Origin: Planococcus citreus
GTDB taxonomy: Bacteria; Bacillota; Bacilli; Bacillales_A; Planococcaceae
Assembly (NCBI RefSeq): GCF_003664125.1
Contig: NZ_RCCP01000004.1
Coordinates: 310,001 to 374,000, forward strand
Direction of reading: 5' to 3'
Length of the DNA stretch: 64,000 nt
Positions 26,252-34,383 of this stretch are shown here, in pieces (position 1 is the stretch's first letter; every line of letters starts with the position of its first letter). Position numbers and translations under genes: made by a program. A model generated the notes under the pieces. That model had not been told where the DNA came from, searched no databases, and saw nothing but the letters and a program-made list of their open reading frames with translations.

Positions 26252-27250
26252 TTATTCGAACAGGCCTTTTTCAACGACGCGTCCCATGCGCCCAACGGTG
26301 GTTTCGGCATGGAATAGTGATTGATAGACTGCTTCTTCCGTTGATTCGATCACGCCTTGGAACAGCGACGCCATCACTTCGTGGTCGTCGCGCAATAGCC
26401 GTAAATCGGTAAAAGGCGATTGCTGCTGGTGGGGAATTGTATAGGCGGTGGAGAAGGCGATGATGATGTCCCCTGAGCCGTTATGTACATGCGTGCCGGT
26501 GCGGCCAAGCCCGATCGCCGCACGTTTGGCGAGCCGCTTCAGCTGGCGGCTATCAAGCGGTGCATCGGTGGCGATGACGATGATGACGGATCCGTCTGGC
26601 CGCTGTTCCGGAGTATTTTCCGGCAGCCAATTGGCGATGGCAATTTCTTCTTTGCGCCCGAAATTGGTCAAAACGAATGCGCCGGCCGTGAACTGTTCAT
26701 CCCCGTAATCCACAGTGCGTGAAGAAGAGCCGATGCCCCCTTTGACGCCATAGCAAATCATCCCTTTGCCAGCTCCGACAGCCCCTTGTGCAAAGTCAGC
26801 GGAAGCTGTGCGAATCGCCTCGGCGGCATGAAGAGGTTCGACCGCCATCCGCCGCATCGAATTTAAATAGCTGTCATTGCATTCGCCGACAAGCAAATTC
26901 AATGAGCTGGTCGAATCGCCGATCGCTGGATTTTCAGCAAGCATATAGTCCATCGTCCCTTGCAGCACCGCTGCCACGCTGAAAGTATTGGTCAGCATGA
27001 TCGGGGATTCGAGCACGCCAAGTTCATCGACCTGGATGAGCCCCGCGGTTTTGCCGAAGCCATTTAACACGAACGATGCAGCAGGCGTTTTTTGTTCGAA
27101 CCAATTGCCGCCGTGAGGCAAGATCGCGGTGACGCCGGTGCAGACCGATTCTTCTTCATTAATTTTTTCGTCGAGTGTGACATGGCCGACGGTGACGCCC
27201 GGCACATCGGTAATGGAATTGCGTTTTCCTTTATGCATCATGATCCCCAT
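26252..27250 (-). CDS. P1 family peptidase (DmpA/BapA-like aminopeptidase)
   Basis: Self-processing N-terminal-nucleophile hydrolase, 332 residues. The pattern NSITDVPGVTVGHVT at the start, ENPAIGDSTSSLNLLVGECND in the middle and the cleavage/nucleophile region GVKGGIGSSSRTVDYG are typical. Members act as D-aminopeptidases, beta-peptidyl aminopeptidases or have unknown targets. ATG 27250 follows GTAGGAAAACAGAA; two further ATGs (27241 and 27238) are alternatives. The protein has no signal peptide. Confidence 0.88.
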   Translation of the reverse strand: MGIMMHKGKRNSITDVPGVTVGHVTLDEKINEEESVCTGVTAILPHGGNWFEQKTPAASFVLNGFGKTAGLIQVDELGVLESPIMLTNTFSVAAVLQGTMDYMLAENPAIGDSTSSLNLLVGECNDSYLNSMRRMAVEPLHAAEAIRTASADFAQGAVGAGKGMICYGVKGGIGSSSRTVDYGDEQFTAGAFVLTNFGRKEEIAIANWLPENTPEQRPDGSVIIVIATDAPLDSRQLKRLAKRAAIGLGRTGTHVHNGSGDIIIAFSTAYTIPHQQQSPFTDLRLLRDDHEVMASLFQGVIESTEEAVYQSLFHAETTVGRMGRVVEKGLFE

Positions 27251-27334
27251 TTCTGTTTTCCTACATGATAGGCTACGGATTCCGATGTTGTTCAACAATG
27301 TGGAATCGAACAGCTCCACAGAATGTAGTTTTCT

Positions 27335-27754
27335 TTACTTGATGACCAGGACCGGCACTTTGACACGCTTGGCCACTTTATGGCTGACGCTGCCGAGCAC
27401 AAATTCCTGAACAGGATTCAAGCCACGGCTGCCGATGATGACGATATCGTATGGATGTTCGTTCGCATGGGAGACGATAGCTGGCCCAGGTGCACCGTGG
27501 ACAATAACGCTTTTCACACGGACGCCTGCCTGGTGGAAGATATCTTCGAAGGGCTCAAGATAATCGCGAGCGGCTTCGGCTATTTGCTCACTTGTGAGCC
27601 CACGATTGCTTTCCTTTTCGGATTTTCCGTAATCGACGGCACAAATAATGGTCACTTGTGCTTCAGGCGTGTCTTCAACGAGTTGAATTGCATGTTGTGC
27701 GGCGCGTTTTGAGTGATCAGATCCATCGATGGCGACCAATACGTGTTGGTACAT
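27335..27754 (-). CDS. universal stress protein (UspA family)
   Basis: 139-residue cytoplasmic nucleotide-binding stress protein. HVLVAIDGSDHSKRAAQHAI begins the fold, and the ATP-binding loop GSRGLNPVQEFVLGSVSHKV (G-2x-G-9x-G-S type) is intact, so it is an ATP-binding Usp. ATG 27754 lies 8 bases after AGGAGAG; the longer frame to 27838 has no such site. It stands alone, opposite to cadC. Confidence 0.93.
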   Translation of the reverse strand: MYQHVLVAIDGSDHSKRAAQHAIQLVEDTPEAQVTIICAVDYGKSEKESNRGLTSEQIAEAARDYLEPFEDIFHQAGVRVKSVIVHGAPGPAIVSHANEHPYDIVIIGSRGLNPVQEFVLGSVSHKVAKRVKVPVLVIK

Positions 27755-27838
27755 AATTCGTCTCTCCTGTTCTGTGGTGTCGGTGTTTTCAATAGTATAG
27801 CATTTACCGAATTGCGAGCGGGTAGTAGCGTTTTTCAT

Positions 27839-27903
27839 TCAAATGGGCATTTGACTGTTACGACGGATAGACGTATACTGAAATCAATCAAATGAAGGTT
27901 TGA
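27839..27903 (+). promoter_or_regulatory. cadCA promoter with two CadC-type operators
   Basis: Promoter TTGACT (27851-27856), 17-base spacer, TATACT (27874-27879). Operator 1, TCAAATGGGCATTTGA (27839-27854), has perfect 7-base arms and overlaps the -35. Operator 2, TCAAATGAAGGTTTGA (27888-27903), lies after the start site. Both resemble the plasmid pI258 CadC operator TCAAATAAATATTTGA. Confidence 0.8.
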
Positions 27904-27921
27904 ATGAAGGGTGTGAACAGG

Positions 27922-28293
27922 ATGAAAGAAGTTTGCGATATTACAAAAGTCCATCCCGAAGCGGTCGATCGGGTGCAGCAACATATGGTTGAGCTCGATG
28001 GCGTTTCGGCTTTATTCAAAGCGCTGGCGGATGAAACGCGCTTGAAGATCGCTTATGCGCTGACGATCGAGCCTGAAATGTGCGTCTGCGACATTGCTGC
28101 AGTGATCGGTTCATCGACAGCGACAGCCTCTCATCATCTGCGGTATTTGCGCGAGCGGGATTTGGCGAAATCTGAACGCAAAGGCAAGCAGATTTATTAT
28201 TCCTTATCGGATGACCATGTGCGCCAGCTTGTGACCATCGCGAATGAGCATGCGAAAGAAGGTGTTTCAGTTGAGCAAAACTTATCGTCTTGA
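27922..28293 (+). CDS. cadC: CadC-type ArsR-family metal repressor
   Basis: Winged-helix sensor of Cd(II), Pb(II) and Zn(II), 123 residues, the size of pI258 CadC. The metal-sensing motif EMCVCDIAAVIGSS (two Cys) and the N-terminal Cys (KEVCDITKVH), which completes the alpha-3N site in CadC, are both present, so this is CadC rather than CzrA. ATG 27922 follows AAGGGTG by 8 bases. The 3' end overlaps cadA by 23 bases. Confidence 0.9.
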   Translation: MKEVCDITKVHPEAVDRVQQHMVELDGVSALFKALADETRLKIAYALTIEPEMCVCDIAAVIGSSTATASHHLRYLRERDLAKSERKGKQIYYSLSDDHVRQLVTIANEHAKEGVSVEQNLSS

Positions 28294-30340
28294 AAACCTA
28301 TCGTGTACAAGTTGTGCGGCGAAATTTGAACAGAACATCCGTAATCTGCCGGAAGCGAAACATGTAGAGCTGAACTTCGGGGCTTCCAAACTACGTGTCG
28401 ATGGCAATGTGTCGATCGAAGAATTGGAAAAAGCGGGGGCATTCGACCATATCCGCGTCTATCCGGAAAAACAACGCGTTCCGCATATACCGTTTTATAA
28501 ACGGCGCCAGACGGTCGAAACGGCCATTTCGTTCGTCTTTCTCATCGCCGGCATCATCGCTTCATTCCAGCTTGGGGAGACACATCCATGGTCGATCGGC
28601 TTGTTCGGCGCATCGATGTTGATCGGCGGCTATCGAATGTTTTCCACGGGAGTGAAAAACCTCAGCCGCCTGGAGTTCGATATGAAAACATTGATGACCA
28701 TCGCGATCATCGGCGCGGTTATCATCGGCGAGTGGCGGGAAGGCGCAGTTGTCGTGTTCCTGTTCGCCATCAGCGAAGCGCTGGAATCGTTCTCGATGAA
28801 CAAAGCGCGCCAATCGATCCGTTCGCTTATGGACTTGGCCCCGTCACGGGCATTGATCCAGCGCGACGGCGAATTGATTGAACTTGAAACGGAAGACATC
28901 CGCATCGGCGACGTATTGATCGTCAAGCCCGGTCAAAAAATCGCAATGGACGGCACGGTGCTGCGCGGTGAATCGGCTGTCAACCAGGCGGCGATCACCG
29001 GCGAATCGATTCCTGCGACAAAACAGCCGGGGGATGAAGTGTTTGCCGGAACGATGAACGAAGAAGGCGCATTGGAAGTAACCGTCACCAAACGTGTGGA
29101 AGATACGACCATCGCGAAAATCATTCATTTAGTGGAAGAAGCGCAGGCGGAAAAAGCGCCTTCGCAGCAATTTGTCGACCGCTTCGCGAAATACTATACA
29201 CCGGCAATTATCGCTGTCGCCTTTCTAGTCGCGCTCGTTCCGGGATTTGTCACGGGTAATTGGGAGCTGTGGGTGTATCAAGGCCTGGCCGTGCTCGTTG
29301 TCGGCTGCCCATGTGCGCTCGTCGTATCGACGCCTGTCGCGATTGTCACGGCGATCGGCAATGCGGCAAGGCAGGGAGTGCTCATCAAAGGCGGCATCCA
29401 TTTAGAAGAAACAGGACGCCTACAGGCTGTCGCATTCGACAAAACCGGCACCTTGACCAAGGGCTATCCGGAAATGACCGATGTGTTGCCGGAAGAAGGC
29501 TATACGCGTGAGGAAGTGGTCAAGCTCGCGGCGTCAGTTGAAGCCTTGTCACAGCATCCGCTCGCCCGTGCCATCACGAAACAAGCGCCCGAATTATACC
29601 CATCCGAACGCTTTCAATCCTTGACCGGTAAAGGCGTGCATGCAGAAATCGGCGGTACGCGCATCCGTGTCGGCAGCTTGAAATGGGCAGAGGAGCACGG
29701 CTTCCATGCCCCGGCAGCTGCCTATCGCCTGCAGGAAAGCGGAAAATCTGCGATGGCGGTATTTTCCGGCAAGCATCTATTCGGGGTGATCGGCGTTGCG
29801 GATGCCATTCGGGAAGAAAGCCCGGCCATCATCGAGCGCTTGAAGGAAATCGGCATCAGTCGCACGATCATGCTGACGGGGGATCACCCTGCAACAGCAA
29901 AAGCGATTGCTGCGGAAATCGGCGTGACGGATATTCGCGCCGGCTTGATGCCTGAAGATAAATTAGCGGCCGTTAAAGAGCTGCAGGCGAAGTATGGCCG
30001 CGTGGCAATGGTCGGCGACGGAATTAACGACGCGCCGGCGCTCGCGGCGTCCGATATTGGCATTGCCATGGGCGGGGCCGGAACGGACGCAGCGCTGGAG
30101 ACGGCAGATATCGCCTTGATGGCGGATGATTTGGAGAAACTTCCATATACCATTCGACTAAGCAGAAAAACTTTGCGTATAATAAAGGAAAATATCATCT
30201 TTGCACTGGCACTGAAAATCTTGGCTCTGCTATTGATCATTCCAGGCTGGCTCACGTTATGGATCGCAATCTTTGCGGATATGGGAGCTACGCTATTGGT
30301 TATCTTGAATGCATTGCGCTTGGTGAAAGTCCAGAAGTAA
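28271..30340 (+). CDS. cadA: cadmium/zinc/lead-exporting P1B-type ATPase
   Basis: 689 residues from TTG 28271 (AAGAAGGTG upstream); ATG 28244 is an alternative without a ribosome site. Order: HMA-like metal domain with CTSC near residue 13, membrane helices, actuator domain ITGES, CPC ion-site motif in VGCPCALVVSTP, phosphorylation loop DKTGTLT, HP locus (SQHPLARAI), and GDGINDAPALAASDIGIAMG. The set is that of CadA/ZntA exporters. Operon with cadC and probably with the GNAT gene 22 bases later. Confidence 0.95.
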   Translation: MSKTYRLENLSCTSCAAKFEQNIRNLPEAKHVELNFGASKLRVDGNVSIEELEKAGAFDHIRVYPEKQRVPHIPFYKRRQTVETAISFVFLIAGIIASFQLGETHPWSIGLFGASMLIGGYRMFSTGVKNLSRLEFDMKTLMTIAIIGAVIIGEWREGAVVVFLFAISEALESFSMNKARQSIRSLMDLAPSRALIQRDGELIELETEDIRIGDVLIVKPGQKIAMDGTVLRGESAVNQAAITGESIPATKQPGDEVFAGTMNEEGALEVTVTKRVEDTTIAKIIHLVEEAQAEKAPSQQFVDRFAKYYTPAIIAVAFLVALVPGFVTGNWELWVYQGLAVLVVGCPCALVVSTPVAIVTAIGNAARQGVLIKGGIHLEETGRLQAVAFDKTGTLTKGYPEMTDVLPEEGYTREEVVKLAASVEALSQHPLARAITKQAPELYPSERFQSLTGKGVHAEIGGTRIRVGSLKWAEEHGFHAPAAAYRLQESGKSAMAVFSGKHLFGVIGVADAIREESPAIIERLKEIGISRTIMLTGDHPATAKAIAAEIGVTDIRAGLMPEDKLAAVKELQAKYGRVAMVGDGINDAPALAASDIGIAMGGAGTDAALETADIALMADDLEKLPYTIRLSRKTLRIIKENIIFALALKILALLLIIPGWLTLWIAIFADMGATLLVILNALRLVKVQK

Positions 30341-30361
30341 GAGGCGTTTGGAGGTTGCGAT

Positions 30362-31480
30362 TTGAAGTTAACAGAATGGACCATGGAAGAGCACGAGAAA
30401 TTGATCGAGTTTATGACGACCAACTCATGGCCTTATCATGGCCATGAGCACCCGGTGCGCGCTTTGATTGAAAAGACGATCGTAGAAGGCGGCTATAAAT
30501 CGGATCAGGTCAAGACCTTTTGGATCGAAAACGACGAAGGCGAACAAGTGGGCTTGGTGAAAATCTTTGACCTGCAGGATGAGATTCCGCTGTTCGATTT
30601 GCGGATCGCCGATTCGTACCGGGGGCAAGGCTACGGCCCGAAAGCATTGCGCATGATCGCTGATTTCGTCTTTTCCTTGCCGGAGAAGAAAATCCGCCTG
30701 GAAGGCCATACGCGCCACGATAATTTTGCGATGCGTAAAGCGTTCGAACGAACCGGTTTCGTGAAGGAAGCGCATTTGCGCCAAGCGTGGTTTTCGCCGA
30801 AACAAAACCGTTACCATGATGCGGTAACTTACGGGATGACCCGTGAAGACTGGGAAGCAGGCGTGACGACGCCTGTCATGTGGGATGACGCGGTCAAAAC
30901 GCCGGCAGAACCTCCTTTCAATCCGTTGTTGCTGGAATTTCCGGAAACATTCGAATCAGAGCGTTTATTGATCCGTGCACCGAAAAGGGAAGATGCCGTG
31001 CTTAGTTTTGAAGCAGTGCGCCACTCATTGGAAGCGCTGCGCCCGTGGATGCCATTTGCGCAAAACGAGCCGAATCTCGCGGAAATGACGGCGAATTTAA
31101 TTCAAGCGGAAACTGATTTCACGTTGCGCAAAGACCTGCGGCTGCATTTCTTCGATAAGAACAACGGGCAGTTCATCGGTTCGAGCGGATTGCACCGCAT
31201 CGACTGGGAAGTGCGCAAATTTGAAATCGGCTATTGGGTGGACAGCCGCTTTGAAGGCAAAGGCTATGTAACGGAAGCGGTAGAGCGCATCACGCGTTTT
31301 GCGTTCGAAGAGTTGCAAGCGAACCGTGTCGAAATCCGCTGTGACCCGGACAATGTCAGGAGCCGTGCAGTAGCGGAGCGTCTTGGCTTTGAACTCGAAG
31401 GCATTTTGCGTAAGGACAGCCTGTCGAGACATGATGGAAAAATCCGCGATACATGCGTCTATGCGAAAGTGAGAGCATGA
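30362..31480 (+). CDS. tandem GNAT acetyltransferase (two domains in one protein)
   Basis: 372 residues. Domain 1 (about 1-165) has the acetyl-CoA loop RGQGYGPKALRMI; domain 2 (about 190-370) is a RimJ/RimL-type GNAT with ESERLLIRAPKREDA, FEIGYWVDSRFEGKGYVTEA and NVRSRAVAERLGFELEG. The loop in both domains keeps the R/Q-x-x-G-x-G/A pattern, so both could be active. TTG start at 30362 is 7 bases after GGAGG. It follows cadA closely and probably belongs to that transcript; its substrate is unknown. Confidence 0.87.
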   Translation: MKLTEWTMEEHEKLIEFMTTNSWPYHGHEHPVRALIEKTIVEGGYKSDQVKTFWIENDEGEQVGLVKIFDLQDEIPLFDLRIADSYRGQGYGPKALRMIADFVFSLPEKKIRLEGHTRHDNFAMRKAFERTGFVKEAHLRQAWFSPKQNRYHDAVTYGMTREDWEAGVTTPVMWDDAVKTPAEPPFNPLLLEFPETFESERLLIRAPKREDAVLSFEAVRHSLEALRPWMPFAQNEPNLAEMTANLIQAETDFTLRKDLRLHFFDKNNGQFIGSSGLHRIDWEVRKFEIGYWVDSRFEGKGYVTEAVERITRFAFEELQANRVEIRCDPDNVRSRAVAERLGFELEGILRKDSLSRHDGKIRDTCVYAKVRA

Positions 31481-31525
31481 AAAAACCCCGTGAAGGCAGA
31501 TTGCTCTGCTTTCACGGGGTTTTTA
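31480..31525. terminator. bidirectional terminator after the double-GNAT gene
   Basis: AAAAACCCCGTGAAGGCAGA pairs with TCTGCTTTCACGGGGTTTTT (one mismatch). Confidence 0.92.
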
Positions 31526-31540
31526 GGGTCCGGTGTTTAT

Positions 31541-31696
31541 CTAAACACCTTTCCTGCCTGTCACTAAGTTAACGATCAAGACGATTGCCGCGATGATCAA
31601 AAGAATGTGAATAAGTCCGCCTGCTACGTCTAATAAGAATCCGATCACCCATACCGCAAGAATTACTACCAAAATAATCCAAAGAATACGTCCCAT
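31541..31696 (-). CDS. small membrane protein, lmo0937 family
   Basis: 51 residues, two hydrophobic helices (ILWIILVVILAVWVIGFLL and LIHILLIIAAIVLIVNLV) and a short basic tail. This matches the lmo0937-type stress-induced membrane peptides of Listeria and Bacillus. ATG 31696 is 5 bases after GGTGGAG; the longer frame upstream runs through the promoter region. A good SigB promoter precedes it. Molecular role unknown. Confidence 0.85.
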   Translation of the reverse strand: MGRILWIILVVILAVWVIGFLLDVAGGLIHILLIIAAIVLIVNLVTGRKGV

Positions 31697-31746
31697 GTTC
31701 TCCACCTGCCTTTCAGTTATATCTATCTTTTGTGTTATATCTATCA

Positions 31747-31772
31747 TTACCCTGAGCGAAATTCCGCTAAAC
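31747..31772 (-). promoter_or_regulatory. SigB promoter of the lmo0937-like gene
   Basis: Minus strand GTTTAG (31772-31767), 14-base spacer, GGGTAA (31752-31747); five of six and five of six matches to GTTTAA/GGGTAT. Between it and the gene the sequence GATAGATATAAC occurs twice. Confidence 0.7.
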
Positions 31773-31925
31773 CTTTCGTTATGCCCTCAATACCATTTTT
31801 GTGAATGTTGGAAAATTGCCTTTATTCGGCGCTTTGAAAACGCGCGTGCGAAGCGCCCGTGCTCAGTTGTTCACAGGGCAGCAGTATAGTAAACTGAACA
31901 TAGCGACGCGAGGGAGGAACGGAAT

Positions 31926-32348
31926 TTGCCTACTCCAAGTATGGAAGACCATATTGAAATCATTTATTCATTAATAGAGCAAAAAGGGTACGCACGCGTC
32001 TCGGATATTGCCGAGGCGCTATCGGTGCTGCCATCATCGGTGACGAAGATGGTGCAAAAACTCGATAAGGATGGCTATTTAATCTACGAACGCTACCGAG
32101 GGCTGATGCTGACGCCTAAGGGGCAGAAACTCGGCAAGCGCTTGCTGCAGCGCCATGATTTGCTTGAGCAATTTTTGCGGCTGATCGGCGTGGATGAAGA
32201 TAAGATCTACGGCGATGTAGAAGGAATCGAGCATCATTTGAGCTGGAATTCCATCGACCGCATCGCTGACTTGGTCCAGTTGCTTGAAGAAGATAAGGAC
32301 ATAGCAGAAAAATTGAAGAAATTAAGCAATGAGCAAAAAAACAACTAA
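31926..32348 (+). CDS. mntR: manganese-responsive transcriptional regulator MntR
   Basis: DtxR-family repressor of Mn(II) uptake, 140 residues. The N-terminal helix has the metal ligands Asp8 and Glu11 ([11 protein letters not shown]), the HTH is [22 protein letters not shown], and the second ligand cluster lies in [11 protein letters not shown]. Very similar in pattern to B. subtilis MntR. TTG start at 31926 after GGGAGGAAC. No MntH or MntABCD gene is in the window. cvfB follows 24 bases later and may be co-transcribed. Confidence 0.95.
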   Translation: MPTPSMEDHIEIIYSLIEQKGYARVSDIAEALSVLPSSVTKMVQKLDKDGYLIYERYRGLMLTPKGQKLGKRLLQRHDLLEQFLRLIGVDEDKIYGDVEGIEHHLSWNSIDRIADLVQLLEEDKDIAEKLKKLSNEQKNN

Positions 32349-32372
32349 CCTAAATAGAAGGAGGTATGCAGC

Positions 32373-33233
32373 ATGGCTTTGCATCCAGGATTGAAAGCAT
32401 TATTGCACATAAAAGACCGTTCCACTTCCCAGTGGATCTTAACGGATGGTTCCGGGGATGAAGTGACAATGAACGCATCGGAAATTGAAGAAGGACAAGA
32501 GGTCGGCGAGGAGATTGAAGTCTTCTTGTACCGCAACCGCCAAGGCGGCATTTCCGCCACGCCGATGATCCCGCATATTTTGCCGAGTGAATATGGCTGG
32601 GCGAAAGTATTGAAGGTTTCTCCGCGCGAAGGCGCAGTGGTCGATATCGGAACGACACGCGAAGTTTACGTCCTGCCGGCTGATTTACCGCCGGTGCAGG
32701 AACTATGGCCAGCTCAAGGCGACCATATTTTCATGACGCTTCGCACAGACCGCTACGGTGATCTATACGGACGCCTGGCGACAGAAGAAAAGGTGCTTGA
32801 ACTTTGTGAGCGTGCGCCTGCTGAAGTCTATAACAAAGATTTGAAAGCACGCGCTTACCGCCTGTTGCCAGTCGGCTCATTCATGCTATCAGTGCCGGAA
32901 AACTACCGTGTCTTTGTCCATGAAACAGAGCGCGAAGCAGAACCGCGCCTCGGCGAAGAAAAAACGGTGCGCGTCATCGATGTCAAAGACGACGGCACGC
33001 TCAACGGGTCTCTCTTGCCGCGCAAACAGGAACGCCTGTCGGATGATGCAGAAGAAATCCTGCGCTATTTGGAGAATGCAGGCGGCCAAATGCCGTTTAC
33101 GGACAAATCGTCGCCTGATGAAATCATGGAAATGTTCGGCATGAGCAAAGCAGCATTCAAGCGTGCGCTCGGCCGTCTTTACAAAGAACGCCGCATCGTG
33201 CAAGAAGACGGCTGGACAAAATTGCTCGGTTAA
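32373..33233 (+). CDS. cvfB: S1-like RNA-binding protein CvfB (YitL)
   Basis: 286 residues: three S1-type OB domains (SGDEVTMNASEIEEGQEVGE..., VDIGTTREVYVLPADLPP..., VRVIDVKDDGTLNGSLLP) followed by a C-terminal winged helix (SPDEIMEMFGMSKAAFKRAL). This is the arrangement of CvfB, the conserved virulence factor B of Staphylococcus, which binds RNA and affects expression of exoproteins. The start follows AGAAGGAGGTATGC. It sits behind mntR in the same direction. Confidence 0.92.
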   Translation: MALHPGLKALLHIKDRSTSQWILTDGSGDEVTMNASEIEEGQEVGEEIEVFLYRNRQGGISATPMIPHILPSEYGWAKVLKVSPREGAVVDIGTTREVYVLPADLPPVQELWPAQGDHIFMTLRTDRYGDLYGRLATEEKVLELCERAPAEVYNKDLKARAYRLLPVGSFMLSVPENYRVFVHETEREAEPRLGEEKTVRVIDVKDDGTLNGSLLPRKQERLSDDAEEILRYLENAGGQMPFTDKSSPDEIMEMFGMSKAAFKRALGRLYKERRIVQEDGWTKLLG

Positions 33234-33287
33234 GGAACCTTTCTGCCTCAAATGCGTACTAATATTTGAAGAAAGGGGCAAAAAAAG

Positions 33288-34175
33288 ATGAAAAAAACAA
33301 TGACACTTGCCGCTTTGGCGCTTGCCTTCGTGTTGGCTTTTGCCGGTGCAGCATCCGCGAATGTCGGGATAAATGAGAAATTCGGCTTGCCGATCGTCGT
33401 CTACGGAGGCGATTTGTCTGCAGATGAAAAGGCGCAAGTCGCTGAAAGCCTGGACGTTGCAGGAGAAGCTGAAGTGGAAGAAATTGAAGTAACCGGGCAG
33501 GACCTGGTCAAATACATCACAGACGGTGACGCGCGTGCGCGTATGTATTCCTCTGCCAAAATTACACGCACTGACGAAGGTGAAGGCCTGGTCATCGAAA
33601 TCGCCACGCCCGACAATATCACCCAAGTGACGACAGAAATGTACGCCAATGCCATGCTGACGGCAGGTATTGAAAACGCCACCGTGGAAGTGGCTGCGCC
33701 GAAAGCGGTAACGGGGCATTCTGCGCTTGTCGGGATCTACAAAGCCTATGAAGTGAACGGAGAACAGCTTGACCCTGAGCGGACGGATGTCGCCAACGAT
33801 GAATTATCCGTCGCCACGGAATTATCCGAAGGTGGCGTTGACCAGGAAAAAGTCAGTGAATTGCTGACGGAAATCAAAAAGCAGATTGCTGAGCAGAATC
33901 CGGCAACACGTGAAGACGTGGAGCAGATTGTCGAAGAGCAATTGAGCCGCCTTCAGATCGAATTAAGCCCTGAAGACCGCCAATTGCTGGTCGATTTGAT
34001 GGACCGCATCCGCCAGCTCGATATCGATTTCTCGAAATGGTCGACTGAACTGGAAGATTTGAGCAAGACGATTGAAGACAAAATCGGCACAATCGTCAAC
34101 GACGAAGGGTTCTGGGAAAGCATTAAACAGTTTTTCCGCGATCTGGCCAATACCGTTCGCGGTTGGTTCAACTGA
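33288..34175 (+). CDS. secreted DUF1002 protein (YpuA-like)
   Basis: 295 residues with a cleavable signal peptide (MKKTMTLAALALAFVLAF, cleavage near ASA-N). The DUF1002 body follows, including VVYGGDLSADEKAQV and ITGQ-like VTGQDLVKYI segments and MYSSAKITRTDEGEGLVIEI. The C-terminal 110 residues are rich in acidic and coiled-coil-like sequence (LLTEIKKQIAEQNPATREDV...). Outside-facing location is likely; function is unknown in all members. The ribosome site is AAAGGGGC. Confidence 0.88.
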   Translation: MKKTMTLAALALAFVLAFAGAASANVGINEKFGLPIVVYGGDLSADEKAQVAESLDVAGEAEVEEIEVTGQDLVKYITDGDARARMYSSAKITRTDEGEGLVIEIATPDNITQVTTEMYANAMLTAGIENATVEVAAPKAVTGHSALVGIYKAYEVNGEQLDPERTDVANDELSVATELSEGGVDQEKVSELLTEIKKQIAEQNPATREDVEQIVEEQLSRLQIELSPEDRQLLVDLMDRIRQLDIDFSKWSTELEDLSKTIEDKIGTIVNDEGFWESIKQFFRDLANTVRGWFN

Positions 34176-34225
34176 GCCATCTTTGCTTAATGATGAAGTT
34201 TTAAATAAAAGTATAGAAAACAATG

Positions 34226-34270
34226 CTGTCCTGGGAAATCATGGAAATGGTTTCCAGGACAGTTTTTTTT
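34226..34270 (+). terminator. terminator of the DUF1002 gene
   Basis: CTGTCCTGGGAAA pairs with TTTCCAGGACAG, then eight T. Confidence 0.92.
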
Positions 34271-34349
34271 GCGTTTCATCAACTTGAGCGCAAAGCAGAA
34301 ACAGCAGTCTTGCAGAAAAACCGCAAGGAATGATAAACTAAAAGTAACA

Positions 34350-34365
34350 ATCTCGAATTCGAGAT
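34350..34365 (+). promoter_or_regulatory. MhqR-type operator
   Basis: ATCTCGAATTCGAGAT, a perfect 16-base palindrome, the recalled recognition sequence of the quinone-sensing repressor MhqR in B. subtilis. It lies just after a probable promoter (TTGCAG 34310-34315, 18 bases, TAAACT 34334-34339) and 19 bases before the start of an MhqA/MhqO-like gene, the known target class. Confidence 0.82.
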
Positions 34366-34383
34366 AAAGAAAGGGTGCTTTTC

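Noticed and set aside
32889-33719. 276-codon minus-strand frame
   Set aside because: Spans the end of cvfB and the start of the DUF1002 gene in antisense; Cys/His/Phe-rich as expected for a shadow.
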